Shown here piece by piece: positions 7,109-7,856 of a stretch of DNA of 7,856 nucleotides. The translations under genes were made by a program, and so were the position numbers. This stretch comes from Chitinophagaceae bacterium (GTDB lineage Bacteria > Bacteroidota > Bacteroidia > Chitinophagales > Chitinophagaceae), in contig CANHEC010000090.1 of assembly GCA_947459455.1 (NCBI GenBank), positions 1 through 7,856 on the forward strand, in the 5' to 3' direction. Each line of letters begins with the position of its first letter. The first letter of the stretch is position 1. The notes under the pieces are model-generated. The model ran no database searches and was not told where the DNA came from. It saw only the letters and a list, made by a program, of their open reading frames with translations.

Positions 7109-7856
7109 TTAAATATTCATTCCTGCTTCATTGCAGCGTTTTATGTAGAGTTTTACGTTCTGATTTGCTATCGATTTTTTTATTTCAATTACTGTTTCAA
7201 TAGCTTCTTCAATTTCTTCCTTAAATAGCGGAGATTCATTGAAATGTGCACCTGGATTCAAACACCTATTTTTTATTATTTTAATTTGTGATACTAATTT
7301 GGAAAGCTCTAACGATTGAGATTTTTCATTCTTTACTTTTATAAGGAAGTTAGTCCAGTGTTTTCTAAAAGTTTTGAGTTCTCCTCTACGTATTTTAGTT
7401 TCTTTGCTGGCGTCATATTTAGCATTGCTATCAAGGTCATTCTTCAAGTCTTCGATTTCTTCGACAGTAATATCGTTCCTTGAAACCAATCTTCTAAGGT
7501 CGTTAAGTAATGCTGATTCATCAGTTGAATCAATAACCTTTTCAATCATAGAACCAAGGCTTGTCCAACTTGTATTAGCCCAGATATATTTTAATTCGGG
7601 GTCTGTGTATTTGCCTAGAATTGATTCAGTCTCTTTGCGTAAATACAAAGCACAGGCTTCATAATCACCATTTTTATAGTTGTCAATTGCTTTTGTTAGA
7701 AAATCACTTCTGTCGTACCTAATTTTCGGATTCTCGTGAATTGGAGTTGGCTCAAAAACCATCAATTGCCATTTGCCGATGTTATCATGAATTTTCCTTT
7801 TCAACTCGTTGTAAAATCCTTTTTCGTGGGTAAGGATGATAATTTGATAATCCTCT
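7109..7856 (-). CDS. C-terminal part of a probable ABC/SMC-like ATPase (5' end outside window)
   Basis: The frame is open from the right edge to the TAA at 7109-7111, giving 248 visible residues. A TTG at 7804 is not a credible start, since sequence with family character precedes it. The visible N-terminal stretch EDYQIIILTHEKGFYNELKR looks like the strand after Walker B with the H-loop histidine (LTH, codon 7826-7828) of ABC/SMC-type ATPases, where 'Q-hydrophobic-LTHD-x-x-FF' is common. It is followed by W-x-L-x-x-F-E and a long charged helical region with 'DYEACALYLRKETESIL', a layout I know from the C-termini of AAA/ABC ATPases in restriction- and defence-like operons. The Walker A, Walker B and signature motifs would lie outside the window and cannot be checked. 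The stop is one base from the start of the PLD-fold gene, so the two proteins are probably made together. What else: an unrelated helical protein; the H-loop reading is moderately secure. Confidence 0.65.
   Translation of the reverse strand, partial: EDYQIIILTHEKGFYNELKRKIHDNIGKWQLMVFEPTPIHENPKIRYDRSDFLTKAIDNYKNGDYEACALYLRKETESILGKYTDPELKYIWANTSWTSLGSMIEKVIDSTDESALLNDLRRLVSRNDITVEEIEDLKNDLDSNAKYDASKETKIRRGELKTFRKHWTNFLIKVKNEKSQSLELSKLVSQIKIIKNRCLNPGAHFNESPLFKEEIEEAIETVIEIKKSIANQNVKLYIKRCNEAGMNI

Larger units (their letters stand above)
6100..7856. other. AT-rich segment, likely acquired separately from its left neighbours
   Basis: From about 6100 onward the DNA is plainly AT-rich, and codon use changes with it (AAA, AAT, TTT, ATT frequent), while everything to the left is GC-rich. 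By hand, 6301-6360 has 18 G+C in 60 and 4861-4920 has 39 in 60. The change coincides with the gap between GH32 and the PLD-fold gene. No integrase, transposase, tRNA or flanking direct repeat is visible inside the window, so this is inferred transfer rather than a proven mobile element. Confidence 0.65.

Noticed and set aside
7109..7804. A complete 231-residue protein starting at TTG 7804
   Set aside because: The frame stays open to the window edge and the residues before the TTG carry the LTH motif, so the gene is the 3' part of a longer one.

Overview
The window looks like a chromosomal segment from a Bacteroidota bacterium, most likely of the Chitinophagaceae or a close relative. This rests on protein style: an RhlE-type helicase with a Q/P/K-rich tail, the short form of phosphatidylserine decarboxylase, a DUF2007 protein ahead of CdsA, and a small secreted CxxC/one-helix protein of a type I associate with this phylum. 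Two to three sites resembling the phylum's TAnnTTTG -7 promoter element, and generally weak Shine-Dalgarno sequences, agree with it. No taxonomic search was possible.

Layout. Bases 1-444 hold the 3' part of a GNAT acetyltransferase gene (+), meeting head-on a 73-codon membrane protein gene (453-674, -). A 342-base stretch without a credible gene follows. Next is rhlE (1017-2534, +), closed by a strong hairpin at 2569-2609 that can serve both strands. From there to the right edge every gene is on the minus strand. Reading right to left: the C-terminal part of a probable ABC/SMC-like ATPase (7109 to beyond the window end), a single-HKD phospholipase-D-fold protein one base downstream (6259-7107), a secreted GH32 fructan hydrolase (4566-6032), a DUF2007 protein (4291-4500), cdsA (3387-4253) and psd (2627-3283).

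How they work together. CdsA makes CDP-diacylglycerol, and Psd carries out the last step of phosphatidylethanolamine synthesis, so the DUF2007-cdsA-psd block is a membrane-lipid unit. The intermediate enzyme, phosphatidylserine synthase, is not in view. The GH32 enzyme appears to be a lone secreted sugar hydrolase with no transporter or fructokinase beside it.

The most interesting part is the right-hand end. Near base 6100 the DNA turns from clearly GC-rich to clearly AT-rich (hand counts: 39 of 60 G+C at 4861-4920, 18 of 60 at 6301-6360). The AT-rich part encodes a tightly coupled ATPase plus PLD-fold pair, the architecture expected of an accessory nuclease module and possibly of anti-phage defence. 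The ATPase runs off the window, so neither its identity nor that of the system can be settled here.
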